NCBI GenBank assembly: GCA_040751755.1
Contig: JBFMHC010000020.1
Location: forward strand, 248,001-312,000
Source of the DNA: PFJX01 sp040751755
GTDB taxonomy: Bacteria > Pseudomonadota > Gammaproteobacteria > Burkholderiales > Thiobacillaceae
Reading direction: 5' to 3'
Length of the DNA: 64,000 nt
The notes below the pieces were generated by a model. It was not told the origin of the DNA, searched no databases, and saw only the letters and a list, made by a program, of their open reading frames with translations. A program made the translations under genes and the position numbers. Shown in pieces: positions 25,686 through 36,977 of the stretch. The first letter of the stretch is position 1, and every line of letters starts with the position of its first letter.

Positions 25686-26075
25686 TTATTTGATCGGCTT
25701 GGCCTCCACCAGTTTGAATACGCTGTCATCCTGCGCCCTACATGTGCCATGAAGATCGGGCAGGTGGCTCACCCACTCGCAGTCCAAGTGGTCGCCATCC
25801 CTGGACTTCAGGAGGGCTTGACCTTTTTCGATATGCCGACGATGGACTTTGGACACATTCCGGTAGACGCCTCGGCATTCCACATTCAAGCAACGTTCGC
25901 TATCCCATTTACCCACATAGCGCTTACCGTCCAGCATCACCTCCATGGAATTGGCTTGGAGCCAACCGAGATGCAGGGTGCCGACGGCCTGCGTCGCATC
26001 GCTTGTATCCTTGAGCGCCACATTCGACGCGCAACCGGCCAATAGCAGCAAAGGGAGAATCGTCAACAGTTTCAT
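25686..26075 (-). CDS. small lipoprotein, paralogue A
   Basis: This 129-residue protein has a lipobox (LLLAGC), then SNVALKDTSDATQAVGTLHL and a domain with MEVMLDGKRYVGKWDSERC. A close paralogue lies at 45918-46310; the two share most residues, including EVMLDGKRYVG.WDSERCL and VSKVHRRHI. Its function is unknown. Both copies sit at the downstream end of metal-efflux blocks on the same strand, which suggests an envelope role in metal resistance. The 201 bases before it (25485-25685) hold nothing I can assign. Confidence 0.75.
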   Translation of the reverse strand: MKLLTILPLLLLAGCASNVALKDTSDATQAVGTLHLGWLQANSMEVMLDGKRYVGKWDSERCLNVECRGVYRNVSKVHRRHIEKGQALLKSRDGDHLDCEWVSHLPDLHGTCRAQDDSVFKLVEAKPIK

Positions 26076-26098
26076 GGCAATGTCCTTCAAGTGAGGTT

Positions 26099-28413
<2,315 letters not shown>

Positions 28414-28417
<4 letters not shown>

Positions 28418-29073
28418 GGCGTCCTCCCGGCATCCGTGTCGACAAGGTGTAGACGCGGCAGGAAGGCCGGCGTTCGCGCCTGGTAGTCGCGGTAGGCGTC
28501 GCCGAATTCGGCCATGGCATCCCGTTCCTCCCGCCTGGCGAGGCGCACATAGACCGCGAGCAGGACCGGAAACATTGCCACAGTCGGCAGGGTCGGCCAC
28601 TGCAACAGGAAGCCGAACATGATGAGGATGAAGGCCGCGTACTGGGGATGCCGGATGCGCGCGTAAGGCCCTGTTGAGGCCAGGCGGTGCTCGCGCTGGG
28701 CATGGAACAGCACGTTCCAGGCCGAGGCGAGCAGCCAGAAACCGCCGAAGATGAAGATATTACTGAGCAGATGGAAGGGTCCGAAATGCGGATTTGCGCG
28801 CCAGCCAAACATGACTTCCAGCAGATGACCGGCGTCGTGGGCCAGGAAGTTGACGCCGGGGAAGCGCTGCCCCAGCCAGCCGGACAGCAGGTAGAGGGTG
28901 AGCGGAAAGCCGTACATCTCGGTGAACAGGGCGACGATGAAGGCCGAGTACATGCCCAGCCCACGCCAGTCGCGGGGGGCCTTCGGCTTGTAGAAGCTGA
29001 AGGCGAACAGGATGAACACCGCCGAGTTGAACAGCACCAGGTACCAGAGCCCGTAGGCCGGCGAGGCACTCAT
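28414..29073 (-). CDS. membrane methyltransferase, isoprenylcysteine carboxyl methyltransferase-like
   Basis: This 219-residue protein has several membrane helices and the C-terminal ICMT/PEMT signature: STGPYARIRHPQYAAF and EERDAMAEFGDAYRDYQ. Related proteins are frequently found beside copper P-type ATPases in metal islands; their substrate is unknown. It overlaps the ATPase by 4 bases and the DUF2933-like gene by 4, so the three are translationally coupled. Confidence 0.8.
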
Positions 29074-29282
29074 TGATCACCCCCTTTGCCGCCGTGGCCG
29101 TGCCCGCCATGGCCGAACAGGTGCATCAGCGGGCAGGCGAGCAGGAGCAACAACGGCAGGGCGCCCAGCAGGTGGGCGCGGTGCTCGGTCCAGAGATAGA
29201 ACGCCGCCACCGCGGCAAAGCCGAACCAGGCCAGCTTGGTCCGCAGCGACATGGGCGGTGTGCCGTGACGATGCCCGTTCAT
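29070..29282 (-). CDS. small DUF2933-like membrane protein
   Basis: ATG 29282 was chosen because GGAG lies 6 bases upstream, giving 70 residues. Two hydrophobic segments (LAWFGFAAVAAFYLW and LLGALPLLLLLACPLMHLF) are followed by a His/Gly-rich tail (GHGGHGHGGKGGDQ), the DUF2933 pattern. Such proteins accompany copper ATPases and may bind metal with the tail. Its stop overlaps the methyltransferase start. Confidence 0.75.
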   Translation of the reverse strand: MNGHRHGTPPMSLRTKLAWFGFAAVAAFYLWTEHRAHLLGALPLLLLLACPLMHLFGHGGHGHGGKGGDQ

Positions 29283-29304
29283 GGCCATCTCCGTCCACGC
29301 GGCC

Positions 29305-29451
29305 TCAACGCTGAGGTGTCCGCCCGTGTGATCCGGCACCGGGTGGAGGCGACGAGCAACAGGCATGGGATCCGGTGTGCGCATGCGCCTCCGCATTGGC
29401 CCGTTGCCAGGCGACGAAGCCTGTCCAGATTTGTTTCAGCCAGTTCAGCAT
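29305..29451 (-). CDS. 48-residue small protein of the copper operon
   Basis: A very good ribosome binding site (AAGGAGG, 4 bases before ATG 29451) precedes a 48-codon frame beginning MLNWLKQIWTGFVAWQRANA and then AEAHAHTGSHACCSSPPPG. It has one amphipathic or short hydrophobic helix and a His/Cys-rich tail that could bind metal. It lies one base after the SHOCT gene stop and 22 bases before the DUF2933-like gene. No known family; the call rests on the ribosome site and context. Confidence 0.55.
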   Translation of the reverse strand: MLNWLKQIWTGFVAWQRANAEAHAHTGSHACCSSPPPGAGSHGRTPQR

Positions 29452-29452
29452 T

Positions 29453-29698
29453 TCAACCTCCTTGCGCGGGTCGGCCACGGCCTTCCAGGTCGGCGCGCTG
29501 CTTCAGATACGTTACGCGGTCAATCTCGCCCTGGGCATAGCGTTGTTCCAGAATGCCCAGGGCGCTCTTGTCTCGACGCTCCTGCCTGTTTTCGAAGAAA
29601 TGACGGAGCACCAGGATGATCAGGACGAAGGGCAGCAACCAGACCAGGAGCATGCCCAAGCCGCCGATTCCCATGCCGATATGATCGATTCCGTACAT
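29453..29698 (-). CDS. SHOCT-domain small membrane protein
   Basis: This 81-residue protein has a Gly-rich N-terminus, a membrane helix (LLVWLLPFVLIILVLRHFF) and a C-terminal SHOCT motif (ALGILEQRYAQGEIDRVTYL). SHOCT proteins of this length are common next to copper P-type ATPase genes; the motif is thought to mediate oligomerisation. It sits in the minus-strand copper operon. Confidence 0.82.
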   Translation of the reverse strand: MYGIDHIGMGIGGLGMLLVWLLPFVLIILVLRHFFENRQERRDKSALGILEQRYAQGEIDRVTYLKQRADLEGRGRPAQGG

Positions 29699-29743
29699 GG
29701 CTTGTCTCCCGGGACCTGGTGTGCTCGAAGATCGCCAGACGCT

Positions 29744-30034
29744 TCACTTCCTGATGTTGTGAAGCACCGAGCCGTACGTGTCGCCCTGGCCCTTCTCGGG
29801 GGCATGGCTGTCGCCTTGGGTGTGCGGGGTATGCGTTCCCTTGTCCTGGAGGACCGAGCCGTAGGCATCGCCCGACCCCTTGGCCGGCGCGTGGCTGTCG
29901 CCGGGTTTGTGAGGGAAGTGGCTGTCGTGGACGTTCAAAACGCTCTGTTTCGTGTCGGGGCTGTTGTCCATGTCGTGGGCGAAGGCCGGGGCGGTCGACA
30001 GAATGAGGGCGGTGAGTGCGATGAGAGTTTTCAT
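29744..30034 (-). CDS. exported His-rich small protein with GDTYGSVL repeat, copy 1
   Basis: This 96-residue protein has a signal peptide (ALTALILSTAPAFA) and a His/Asp-rich mature part with repeated units: GDSHAPAKGSGDAYGSVL and GDSHAPEKGQGDTYGSVL. It resembles the next gene upstream (30115-30408), which ends with the same GDTYGSVL motif. The His content suggests metal binding in the periplasm. The family is unnamed as far as I know. Confidence 0.7.
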   Translation of the reverse strand: MKTLIALTALILSTAPAFAHDMDNSPDTKQSVLNVHDSHFPHKPGDSHAPAKGSGDAYGSVLQDKGTHTPHTQGDSHAPEKGQGDTYGSVLHNIRK

Positions 30035-30114
30035 GATGGTTTCCTTTTCACGGGTTGATGCAGGCAGGTTGTCCGCCCGGCGAGTCGGCCCGCCGGGCAC
30101 CAGGGATAAGCGAT

Positions 30115-30408
30115 TCACCGGTCATTGAGGACCGAACCGTAGGTGTCGCCGAAGCCTTTTTCCGGGCCATGGCCGTCACCTCCCTTGTGCGGCACGTGGG
30201 TTTCGCCGGCCTGCACGTCCAGGATGATCCAGCCATAGGTGTCGCCGGTGCCGCGCTCCAGCCGGGCGGGCGAGTAGCCGGTGCCCACGAAACCGCTGGA
30301 ATGGTCGTTGAGGATGCTTTGCCGCATATCGGGGTTGTCGTCCCAGTCGTGGGCGAAGGCGGAAGTGGCGGCGAAAGCCAGGACTGCGAAGGGAATGAAC
30401 GCTTTCAT
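30115..30408 (-). CDS. exported His-rich small protein with GDTYGSVL motif, copy 2
   Basis: This 97-residue protein has a signal peptide (FAVLAFAATSAFA), the opening HDWDDNPDMRQSILN and the repeats GTGDTYGWIILD and GPEKGFGDTYGSVL. It is a paralogue of the 29744-30034 gene. It is the first gene of the minus-strand copper operon, and the promoter region upstream contains an 8-bp inverted repeat and a candidate CopR box. Confidence 0.7.
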   Translation of the reverse strand: MKAFIPFAVLAFAATSAFAHDWDDNPDMRQSILNDHSSGFVGTGYSPARLERGTGDTYGWIILDVQAGETHVPHKGGDGHGPEKGFGDTYGSVLNDR

Positions 30409-30436
30409 GATCGACTCCTGTGAAGTTGAGGTGAGG

Positions 30437-30516
30437 ACATCACGCTTCGTGATGTTGGAGTCAGTATGGACAGAGGAGTCCAACAGGAAGCTGATACGGT
30501 GATTACAAATGCGTCA
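30437..30516. promoter_or_regulatory. control region with inverted repeat and candidate CopR box
   Basis: The 327-base gap 30409-30735 lies between divergent genes and holds no gene that I can support. It contains a perfect 8-bp inverted repeat (ACATCACG, 3-base spacer, CGTGATGT) at 30437-30455. At 30502-30516 lies ATTACAAATGCGTCA, similar to a sequence in front of the copper two-component genes (ATTACAAAAATGTCA at 42962). These may be binding sites for the copper response regulator. Confidence 0.45.
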
Positions 30517-30735
30517 TGCGGGGAGTCGGTGGCGCTGCATGGCGATGGGGCATGGGTCAGCTGTGCCCCCGCCCCAGAATAAGCATCAGGCCGCCCCACC
30601 GTGGGGGCCAAGTCGCTCTTGGGACGGCCTGGCGAACGACTTGAGAGGGCGGCTTTCAGGCGGTTTTCCAGGGCGTTACACTGGTTTACTCAGGGGCGTC
30701 TCCCTCTGCCCTGGGCATGACGTAGGAGTTACCGC

Positions 30736-31668
30736 ATGGCATACGGCCTGAACAAACTGCTGCTGCTTGGCCTTTGGTCGTGGACCCTGGCCGCGCTCGC
30801 GCAGGCGCCGGACTGGAACACGCGGGTCTACAAGCTGGTGGCCACCCAGGCGGACGGTACGACGGAACTCGGTTCGGCGGTGCCCTTGGGCGGTGAGCGG
30901 CTGGTCACGAATTGTCATGTGCTGCGTCAGGCGGTGCGTATCGAGGTGCATGTGGACGGCGCGGTCATGCGCGCTGAAATCGGTCGGCGCGATGCCTATC
31001 GCGATATGTGTTTGGTCACGTTGCCGGGCCTCTCCGCCCCGCCCATGCCGATGATCGAGGTGGGTGAGAGCCGGGTGGGGTTGGATGTGGTCGCAGCGGG
31101 CTGGCCGGGAGGCGAATTGGCCGTGAGCCGTGGTCGCATCATCGGACTGCATCATTGCGAGTGCGATGGCGGCAGGGTAATCCAGACCTCGGCGGCCTTC
31201 GACCGGGGCGCCAGCGGTGGTGGACTGTTCGACGGACGAGGCCGTCTTGTGGGCATCTTGACCTTCAAGGCCAAGGCGGGCGGCAACTTCCATTTCGCCC
31301 TGCCGGTGGGCTGGCTGAGGCATACGGCCATGGGCACGCCGGGGGTACAGCCAGCCGACTCCCCCGCCTTCTGGGAAAAGCCGGGTCGAGAGAGCGGCTA
31401 TTTTCTGGCAGCCTGCGACCTTGGCGCGCAGGAAAAGTGGCTCGCCCTGCGGCGCCTGGGCCAGGATTGGATCAAGCAGGAGCCCAGTAACCCCGAAGCC
31501 TGGATGGCATTGGGACGTGCCGAGCGCGGCATGGGACAGACGGAGCACGCCGTGGTGGCTTTTCAGCGGGCGTTGATGCTGGATTCGACCCACACCGAGG
31601 CCGGGTGGGCGCTGCGGGAGATGGAATTCGACCTGGACCGCGCCATCGGGGAACCCGACGGCCTGTGA
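30736..31668 (+). CDS. exported trypsin-like serine protease with C-terminal TPR region
   Basis: This 310-residue protein has a signal peptide (LLLGLWSWTLAALAQA). The catalytic triad is visible as His in TNCHVL, Asp in AYRDMCLV and Ser in RGASGGGLFD, an S1C/DegP-like protease fold without a PDZ domain. The last 70 residues (ALGRAERGMGQTEHAVVAF) look like a TPR unit. It is a single gene between two minus-strand metal operons and may serve periplasmic quality control. Confidence 0.82.
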   Translation: MAYGLNKLLLLGLWSWTLAALAQAPDWNTRVYKLVATQADGTTELGSAVPLGGERLVTNCHVLRQAVRIEVHVDGAVMRAEIGRRDAYRDMCLVTLPGLSAPPMPMIEVGESRVGLDVVAAGWPGGELAVSRGRIIGLHHCECDGGRVIQTSAAFDRGASGGGLFDGRGRLVGILTFKAKAGGNFHFALPVGWLRHTAMGTPGVQPADSPAFWEKPGRESGYFLAACDLGAQEKWLALRRLGQDWIKQEPSNPEAWMALGRAERGMGQTEHAVVAFQRALMLDSTHTEAGWALREMEFDLDRAIGEPDGL

Positions 31669-31747
31669 ACGCCCCCCCTCCCACAGGGGGCAAGTTACAC
31701 GGGGCGGCCCTTCGTTTACTTGAGCGCTACCCAGTTCCGACGACCGG

Positions 31748-32122
31748 TCACTTCAATTGGAAGCGCATGTTTCCGGTGCCCTTGCCCGGTACGGTGACCA
31801 CCGCCACCGCCTTGACGCCCTTGCCGGACTTGAACGAGGTGGCCGCGCCCAGGGCGCTGTCGGCGACCTGCTTGAGTTCCAGTTCTTCCTTCTTGCCGCC
31901 ACCCAGCAGGGTGAGCTTCCCGCTGCTGCCCTGGGCCGGCAGCATGTCGGCGTGCAGGCTGAGATAGACCTTGGCCTGGCCGTCCTTGATGACCAGTTCG
32001 GCTTGGAAGATCTCGGCATCGGCCACCACACCACCCCAGCGGGGCTTGCCGTGGTCGTCGTGGGCGAATACCGGCTGGGCCAGCAGGGCGGAGAACAGGA
32101 GGTGGAGGATGGCGTGTTTCAT
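31748..32122 (-). CDS. exported small protein of HME-RND block 1
   Basis: This 124-residue protein has a signal peptide (LLFSALLAQPVFA), HDDHG at the mature N-terminus and a beta-rich domain (WGGVVADAEIFQAELVI, KLTLLGGGKKEELEL). It is the last gene of the first RND operon. A paralogue at 46346-46729 follows the second RND gene in the same way. A periplasmic metal-binding or accessory role is inferred. Confidence 0.7.
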   Translation of the reverse strand: MKHAILHLLFSALLAQPVFAHDDHGKPRWGGVVADAEIFQAELVIKDGQAKVYLSLHADMLPAQGSSGKLTLLGGGKKEELELKQVADSALGAATSFKSGKGVKAVAVVTVPGKGTGNMRFQLK

Positions 32123-32158
32123 GGAGGATTCCTTTCAGGGGGAAGTGGATCAAGGGGA

Positions 32159-35100
32159 TCAATAAGCCTCGCCGCCATGAGCCATTTCAGCCAGCAGACG
32201 GTTGAGCGGTTTTTCGCCGAACAGCCAGAACATCACCGGGGTGAGCACTGTGTCCAGTAGGGTGGAACTGATGAGGCCGCCGAAGATGACCACGGCCACC
32301 GGATGCAGGATTTCCTTGCCCGGCGCGTCGGCGGCGAGGAGCAGCGGCACCAGGGCGAAAGCGGCTACCAGGGCGGTCATCAGCACCGGGGTCAGGCGCT
32401 CCAGGGAGCCGCGCACGATCATGGCGCGGCCGAAGGTTTCATTTTCGAAAGCGCACAGGTTGATGTAGTGGCTGATTTTCAAGATACCGTTGCGGGTGGC
32501 GATGCCGGTCAGGGTGATGAAGCCCACCAGGGCTGCCACCGACAGCGGCTGGCCGGACAGCCAGAGGGCGACGACGCTGCCCACCAGCGCCAGCGGGATG
32601 TTGCCCATGATGATGGCGGCCAGCACCGCCGAACGGTAGCGGCTGTAGAGCACCAGGAAGATCATGGCCAGCGACACCAGGGCCAGCAGGGCAATCAGGC
32701 GGGCGGCGGCCTCCTGGGCCTGGAACTGGCCTTCCAGGGCGGTGAAATAGCCTTCCGGCAAGGGCCGGGCGGCGAGTTCCGCGCGGATGTCGGCGATCAC
32801 CTTGGTCATGTCGCGGCCGTCGGTGTTGGCGGAGACGACGATGCGGCGGCGCGAATTTTCGCGGCTGACCTGATTCGGGCCGTCGCTCTCCTCGACGCGC
32901 GCTAGTTGCGCCAGGGGCACGCTGCCGCCGGGCGTCTCGATCAGCAGGCCCTTGAGCGCCTCGGGACCGCGGCTGCCCTCGGGCAGGCGCACGATGAGAT
33001 CGAAGCGGCGGTTGCCCTCGATGACCTGGGTGATGCGCTCGCCCTCGATCATCTGTTCCAGTGCCCGCAGCAGGGCGCCCGGCGCCACGCCCAGGCGCGC
33101 CGCCTGTTCATAATCCACGTGGATCTTGACCTGGGGGATGAGCACCTGTTTTTCGACCTGCAGGTCGGTCACGCCGGGAATTTTCGCCAGCCGCATCCGC
33201 AGGTCTTCCGCCAGGCCGCGCAGGGTGTCCAGGTCGTCGCCATAGACCTTGAGGGCGATCTGGGCGCGTACCCCGGAGAGCAGGTGGTCGAGGCGGTGGG
33301 AAATGGGCTGGCCGACGTTGCTCGTCGCCGGCAGCACGGCCAGGCGGGTGCGGATGTCGCCGATGATTTCATCCCGGCTGCGCTCGGAGGCCTTCAGGTC
33401 GACGTCGATCTCGCTGTAATGCACCCCCTCGGCGTGCTCGTCCAGCTCGGCCCGGCCAGTGCGGCGGCCGACCTGGGTCACCTCCGGCACCTCCCCGATG
33501 AGCCGTTCGGCCTGGACGCCGATGCGGTTGGACTCGGCGAGCGAAGTGCCGGGGTTGAGTAGCACGTTCACGGTCAGGGTGCCCTCGTTGAAGGGGGGCA
33601 GAAAGGATCGCGGAAACTGGCTGATGGCCGCCACCGCTGCCAGTACCAGCAGCATGGCGGCGGCCAGCAGGGTGCGGGCATGGCCGAATGACCAGTGCAA
33701 CAGGCGTGTATCCCAGGCCTTCAGCCTGGACACCAGCGGGCTGTCGCCGTGGCCAAGCTGTTTCATTTTTGGCAGCAGGTAATAGGCCAGCACCGGCGTC
33801 ACCGTCACCGAGACGAACATGCTGGCCAGGATGGAGACGATGTAGGCCACGCCCAAAGGCGTGAACAAACGCCCCTCGATGCCGGGCAGGGCGAACAGCG
33901 GCACAAATACCAGAACGATGATGAAGGTGGCGTAGACGATGGCCGAACGAACCTCCAGCGTGGCCTTGGCAATGACCTCGGCCACCGGCCTGGGCATGGC
34001 CTGGGCGGCGTTTTCCTTCAGGCGGCGCAGCACGTTCTCCACCCCCACCACGGCATCGTCCACCAGTTCTCCGATGGCGATGGCCAGTCCGCCCAGGGTC
34101 ATGGTGTTGATGGTCAGGCCGAAGTACTTGAACACCAGCGCCGTCACCAGCAGGGAGACCGGGATGGCGGTCAGGGAGATGAGGGTGGTGCGGGCATTGA
34201 GCAGGAACAGGAACAGGATGACCGCCACCATGATGGCGCCGTCCCGCAGGGCTTCCTCCACGTTGGTCACCGAGTGCTCGATGAAGTCCGCCTGCTTGAA
34301 CAGGAAGCGCGGTGCCTCGACACCCGTCGGCAGGGATTTGGCCAGGTCGGCCAGGGCCTTTTCCACCTCGCGGGTCAGGGCCACGCTGTCGGCTGAAGGC
34401 TGTTTCTGCACCGACAGGATCACCGCCGGCTTGCCGTCGTAGCCAGCGTCGCCGCGCTTGATGGCCGGGGCCAGTTTGACCTGGGCAACCTGGGAGAGCG
34501 GAATGGGTTGACCGTTCTTCACCGCCACCACCAGGTTTTGCAGGTCCTCGATACGGCTGGTGCGGCCCAGGCCGCGGATGAGGTATTCGCGGCCCTGGGC
34601 CTCCAGGAAGCCGCCGCTGGTGTTGGCGCCGAAATCGGCCAGCGCCGCTTCCAACCGCTCGCGCTCGATGCCCAGCGCCTGCAATTGCGCCGGATCAATC
34701 TCCACCCGGTATTGCCGCACCTCGCCGCCGATGGGGATGACCTGGGCCACACCGGGAATGGTCAACAGTCGCGGGCGCATCACCCAGTCGGCGTACTCGC
34801 GCACCTGCATCGGACTCACTTTGTCCGGGTCGGCGGGCAGGGCGATCAGCAAAATCTCGCCCATGATGGAGGAGATGGGGCCGAGCTGCGGCGCGATGCC
34901 CTCGGGCAATTGCTCGCGCACCAGGTTCAGTCGTTCGCTGATCTGCTGGCGATTGCGGTAGATGTCCGAGCCCCACTCGAATTCCACATAGACGATGGAC
35001 AGGCCGATGCCGGACACGGAGCGCACTCGGGTCACGCCGGGCATGCCGTTCATGGCGGATTCCACCGGGAAGGTGACCAGCTGCTCCACCTCCTCCGGGG

Positions 35101-35269
35101 CCATGCCCCCGGCCTCGGTCATCAGGGTCACAGTGGGCTTGTTGAGGTCGGGGAAGACGTCCACCGGCATCTGCTTCAGGGTCACCGCGCCATAGATGAT
35201 GAGCAGCAGTGCCACGCCGAGGACGATGAGACGTTGCCGGAGACTGGATTGGATGATGTGTTCGAACAT
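32159..35269 (-). CDS. HME-RND heavy-metal efflux pump, block 1
   Basis: This 1036-residue protein starts at ATG 35269 and has the RND layout: a helix near residues 12-30, a large periplasmic loop, six helices, a second loop and six helices. Typical motifs are MPVDVFPDLNKPTVT and, in helix 4, AIGELVDDAVVGVEN. That helix-4 signature is closer to the HME5 group than to the Cu (CusA, AIGAMVDAAIVMIEN) or Zn/Co/Cd (CzcA, DFGIIVDGAVVMVEN) signatures as I remember them. Metal specificity is therefore uncertain, although the operon context favours copper. Confidence 0.9.
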   Translation of the reverse strand: MFEHIIQSSLRQRLIVLGVALLLIIYGAVTLKQMPVDVFPDLNKPTVTLMTEAGGMAPEEVEQLVTFPVESAMNGMPGVTRVRSVSGIGLSIVYVEFEWGSDIYRNRQQISERLNLVREQLPEGIAPQLGPISSIMGEILLIALPADPDKVSPMQVREYADWVMRPRLLTIPGVAQVIPIGGEVRQYRVEIDPAQLQALGIERERLEAALADFGANTSGGFLEAQGREYLIRGLGRTSRIEDLQNLVVAVKNGQPIPLSQVAQVKLAPAIKRGDAGYDGKPAVILSVQKQPSADSVALTREVEKALADLAKSLPTGVEAPRFLFKQADFIEHSVTNVEEALRDGAIMVAVILFLFLLNARTTLISLTAIPVSLLVTALVFKYFGLTINTMTLGGLAIAIGELVDDAVVGVENVLRRLKENAAQAMPRPVAEVIAKATLEVRSAIVYATFIIVLVFVPLFALPGIEGRLFTPLGVAYIVSILASMFVSVTVTPVLAYYLLPKMKQLGHGDSPLVSRLKAWDTRLLHWSFGHARTLLAAAMLLVLAAVAAISQFPRSFLPPFNEGTLTVNVLLNPGTSLAESNRIGVQAERLIGEVPEVTQVGRRTGRAELDEHAEGVHYSEIDVDLKASERSRDEIIGDIRTRLAVLPATSNVGQPISHRLDHLLSGVRAQIALKVYGDDLDTLRGLAEDLRMRLAKIPGVTDLQVEKQVLIPQVKIHVDYEQAARLGVAPGALLRALEQMIEGERITQVIEGNRRFDLIVRLPEGSRGPEALKGLLIETPGGSVPLAQLARVEESDGPNQVSRENSRRRIVVSANTDGRDMTKVIADIRAELAARPLPEGYFTALEGQFQAQEAAARLIALLALVSLAMIFLVLYSRYRSAVLAAIIMGNIPLALVGSVVALWLSGQPLSVAALVGFITLTGIATRNGILKISHYINLCAFENETFGRAMIVRGSLERLTPVLMTALVAAFALVPLLLAADAPGKEILHPVAVVIFGGLISSTLLDTVLTPVMFWLFGEKPLNRLLAEMAHGGEAY

Positions 35270-35289
35270 GATGGAGTCAGAGCCGGAAA

Positions 35290-36450
35290 TCAACGCACCT
35301 GGGACAACAGGCTGGCCCCCTCGGTGACCACCCGGTCACCGTTCTTGAGACCGTTCACCACGGCCACCGTCGCCGCGTCATGGGACTCCACCGTCACCCG
35401 GCGGGAGAGGAAGCGCTCCGCGCCGTCGCGCACCCACACCGCCGCCTCTCCGGCGCCGGTCTTGACCAGGGCGCCACGGAGCAGGAGCGCGCCGGTGTGC
35501 TGACGGCGTGTGCCGGCGATCACCTTGAGAGGCTGGCCCACCGCCACCGGCGCGTCTTTCGTCTTGATGCGGAACAGCAACGGTAGAGCCTGTTCGCGCA
35601 ATTGCCTGCCGGCGCCAATGAATTGCAGATCCAACACGCTTCCGCCGGGCAGGGGCGCGGTGGCCCCGGCAATGTCCGCCGCCTGAGCCGGGTCGTAGGC
35701 CAGGGCCTCCACCGCCAGGCGCGCCGGGTCCACCACCTCGAACAGGATGGCCCCGGCCTCCACCACCTGGCCGGCCACCACATGGGTCGCGGCGATTACG
35801 CCGGAAACCGGAGCGACCAGCGCTTCCGCCGTGCCGACGCTGGCGCCGATGGCGGCGCGACGCTGTTTCAGCGCTTCCCGTTCGATACGGGCGGCCTCGA
35901 TCTCCTTTTGCGGCACGGCCCCTTCCAGTTGTTCGAGACGGGCCAGGCGTTTTTCGGCGATGGCTTCCTGGGCCGCCAGCTCGGCAGCGAGCGCGCGCTG
36001 GTTGCCGCGCTCGATGCTGTTGGCGGTGGGGCGCAGTCGCGCCAGTACCTGCCCCCTGGCAACCCACTGTCCCAGCGTGGGCAAGGGCCCCTCGACGCGG
36101 CCTGGCTGATCGGCCTGGACCCGGCCGCCGGCATTGGGGTCGGCGATGACCTTGCCGTTGAATTCCGCCGTCGCGGCCATGGTGGTGATCTCGGCGATGC
36201 GGTGGCGCAGGCCGATCTGGCGCTGCACCGCCTTGGGCACGAACAGGCTGCCGTCCGGTAGACGCCTGGCCGCGACCGAATCCGTGATAACGGCGGGTTT
36301 GGTCATCGTCGGGGGCGCCACGGAGGTCGATTTCGCATCCTGGCTATGGTCTTCGTCGCCATGGGCGCGGGCATGACCGGAATAAACCGCCACAAAGGTA
36401 AGCGCGGCCAAAACGATGTGGGGCACGGGCATCCGAAGCATTTGAATCAT
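35290..36450 (-). CDS. HME-RND membrane fusion protein, block 1
   Basis: This 386-residue protein starts at ATG 36450, 7 bases after a GGAG. A signal-anchor is followed by a His/Asp-rich segment (HGDEDHSQDAKS), a barrel-sandwich domain (VQADQPGRVEGPLPTLGQWV), a coiled-coil hairpin and a C-terminal membrane-proximal domain. This is the CusB/CzcB adaptor type linking the RND pump to TolC. It overlaps the upstream gene by 4 bases. Confidence 0.9.
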   Translation of the reverse strand: MIQMLRMPVPHIVLAALTFVAVYSGHARAHGDEDHSQDAKSTSVAPPTMTKPAVITDSVAARRLPDGSLFVPKAVQRQIGLRHRIAEITTMAATAEFNGKVIADPNAGGRVQADQPGRVEGPLPTLGQWVARGQVLARLRPTANSIERGNQRALAAELAAQEAIAEKRLARLEQLEGAVPQKEIEAARIEREALKQRRAAIGASVGTAEALVAPVSGVIAATHVVAGQVVEAGAILFEVVDPARLAVEALAYDPAQAADIAGATAPLPGGSVLDLQFIGAGRQLREQALPLLFRIKTKDAPVAVGQPLKVIAGTRRQHTGALLLRGALVKTGAGEAAVWVRDGAERFLSRRVTVESHDAATVAVVNGLKNGDRVVTEGASLLSQVR

Positions 36451-36977
36451 TGGGGGACTCCCTTCATGGCCTTGCGGCGGCGGGCGAGCACGAACCCCAC
36501 GGCCACGAGCAACACGCTCGCCGCCCCGCCCCACACGGCCCATTCATCCCAGGAATGCACGTGTTCAACGGTGACCTCCGGCTCGGTGAGATCGAGACTG
36601 GCGGCGAGCAGATCGGCGGTGTCGCCGGCCTGGACGGAAAGGGTCAGCGGGTACTTGGCGGGCTTGGCGAAGGCGTCGCCCGGCAAGGCGTACAGCCCCG
36701 GCTCGGTCTCCTTGGCCACGGCCTTATATGTGCCGCTTTCCAGCTCGATCACGGCGCCGGTGACCGGGGCGTTATCGGCGTAACGGTCCAGATAGAGCAG
36801 TATCCGGCCGCCCGTCTTCAAGACGGTCAGCTCAAAGTCTTCGCTCTGCGCCACGGCGCGCGGCGCGATATCGGCGGGCGCAGCAGGTGCGGCATCGTGG
36901 CTGTGGTCTTCACCACCGTGGGGCCAGGCCATGGCGGGCAGGATGACCATGGCAAGCAAGGCAAATAGGCGTTTCAA
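36447..36977 (-). CDS. exported membrane-anchored protein of HME-RND block 1
   Basis: This 176-residue protein has a signal peptide, a His-rich start (HGGEDHSHDAAP), a beta-rich periplasmic domain (FELTVLKTGGRILLYLDRYAD) and a C-terminal membrane helix (GGAASVLLVAVGFVLARRR). A collinear paralogue lies at 50997-51533. It overlaps both neighbours by 4 bases. Such proteins are often fused to or next to CzcB-type adaptors and may feed metal to the pump. Confidence 0.72.
   Translation of the reverse strand: MKRLFALLAMVILPAMAWPHGGEDHSHDAAPAAPADIAPRAVAQSEDFELTVLKTGGRILLYLDRYADNAPVTGAVIELESGTYKAVAKETEPGLYALPGDAFAKPAKYPLTLSVQAGDTADLLAASLDLTEPEVTVEHVHSWDEWAVWGGAASVLLVAVGFVLARRRKAMKGVPQ

Noticed and set aside
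32159..35269. Naming the first RND pump cusA
   Set aside because: The operon context suggests copper, but the helix-4 signature does not match the Cu/Ag class, so a metal-specific symbol would overstate the evidence.
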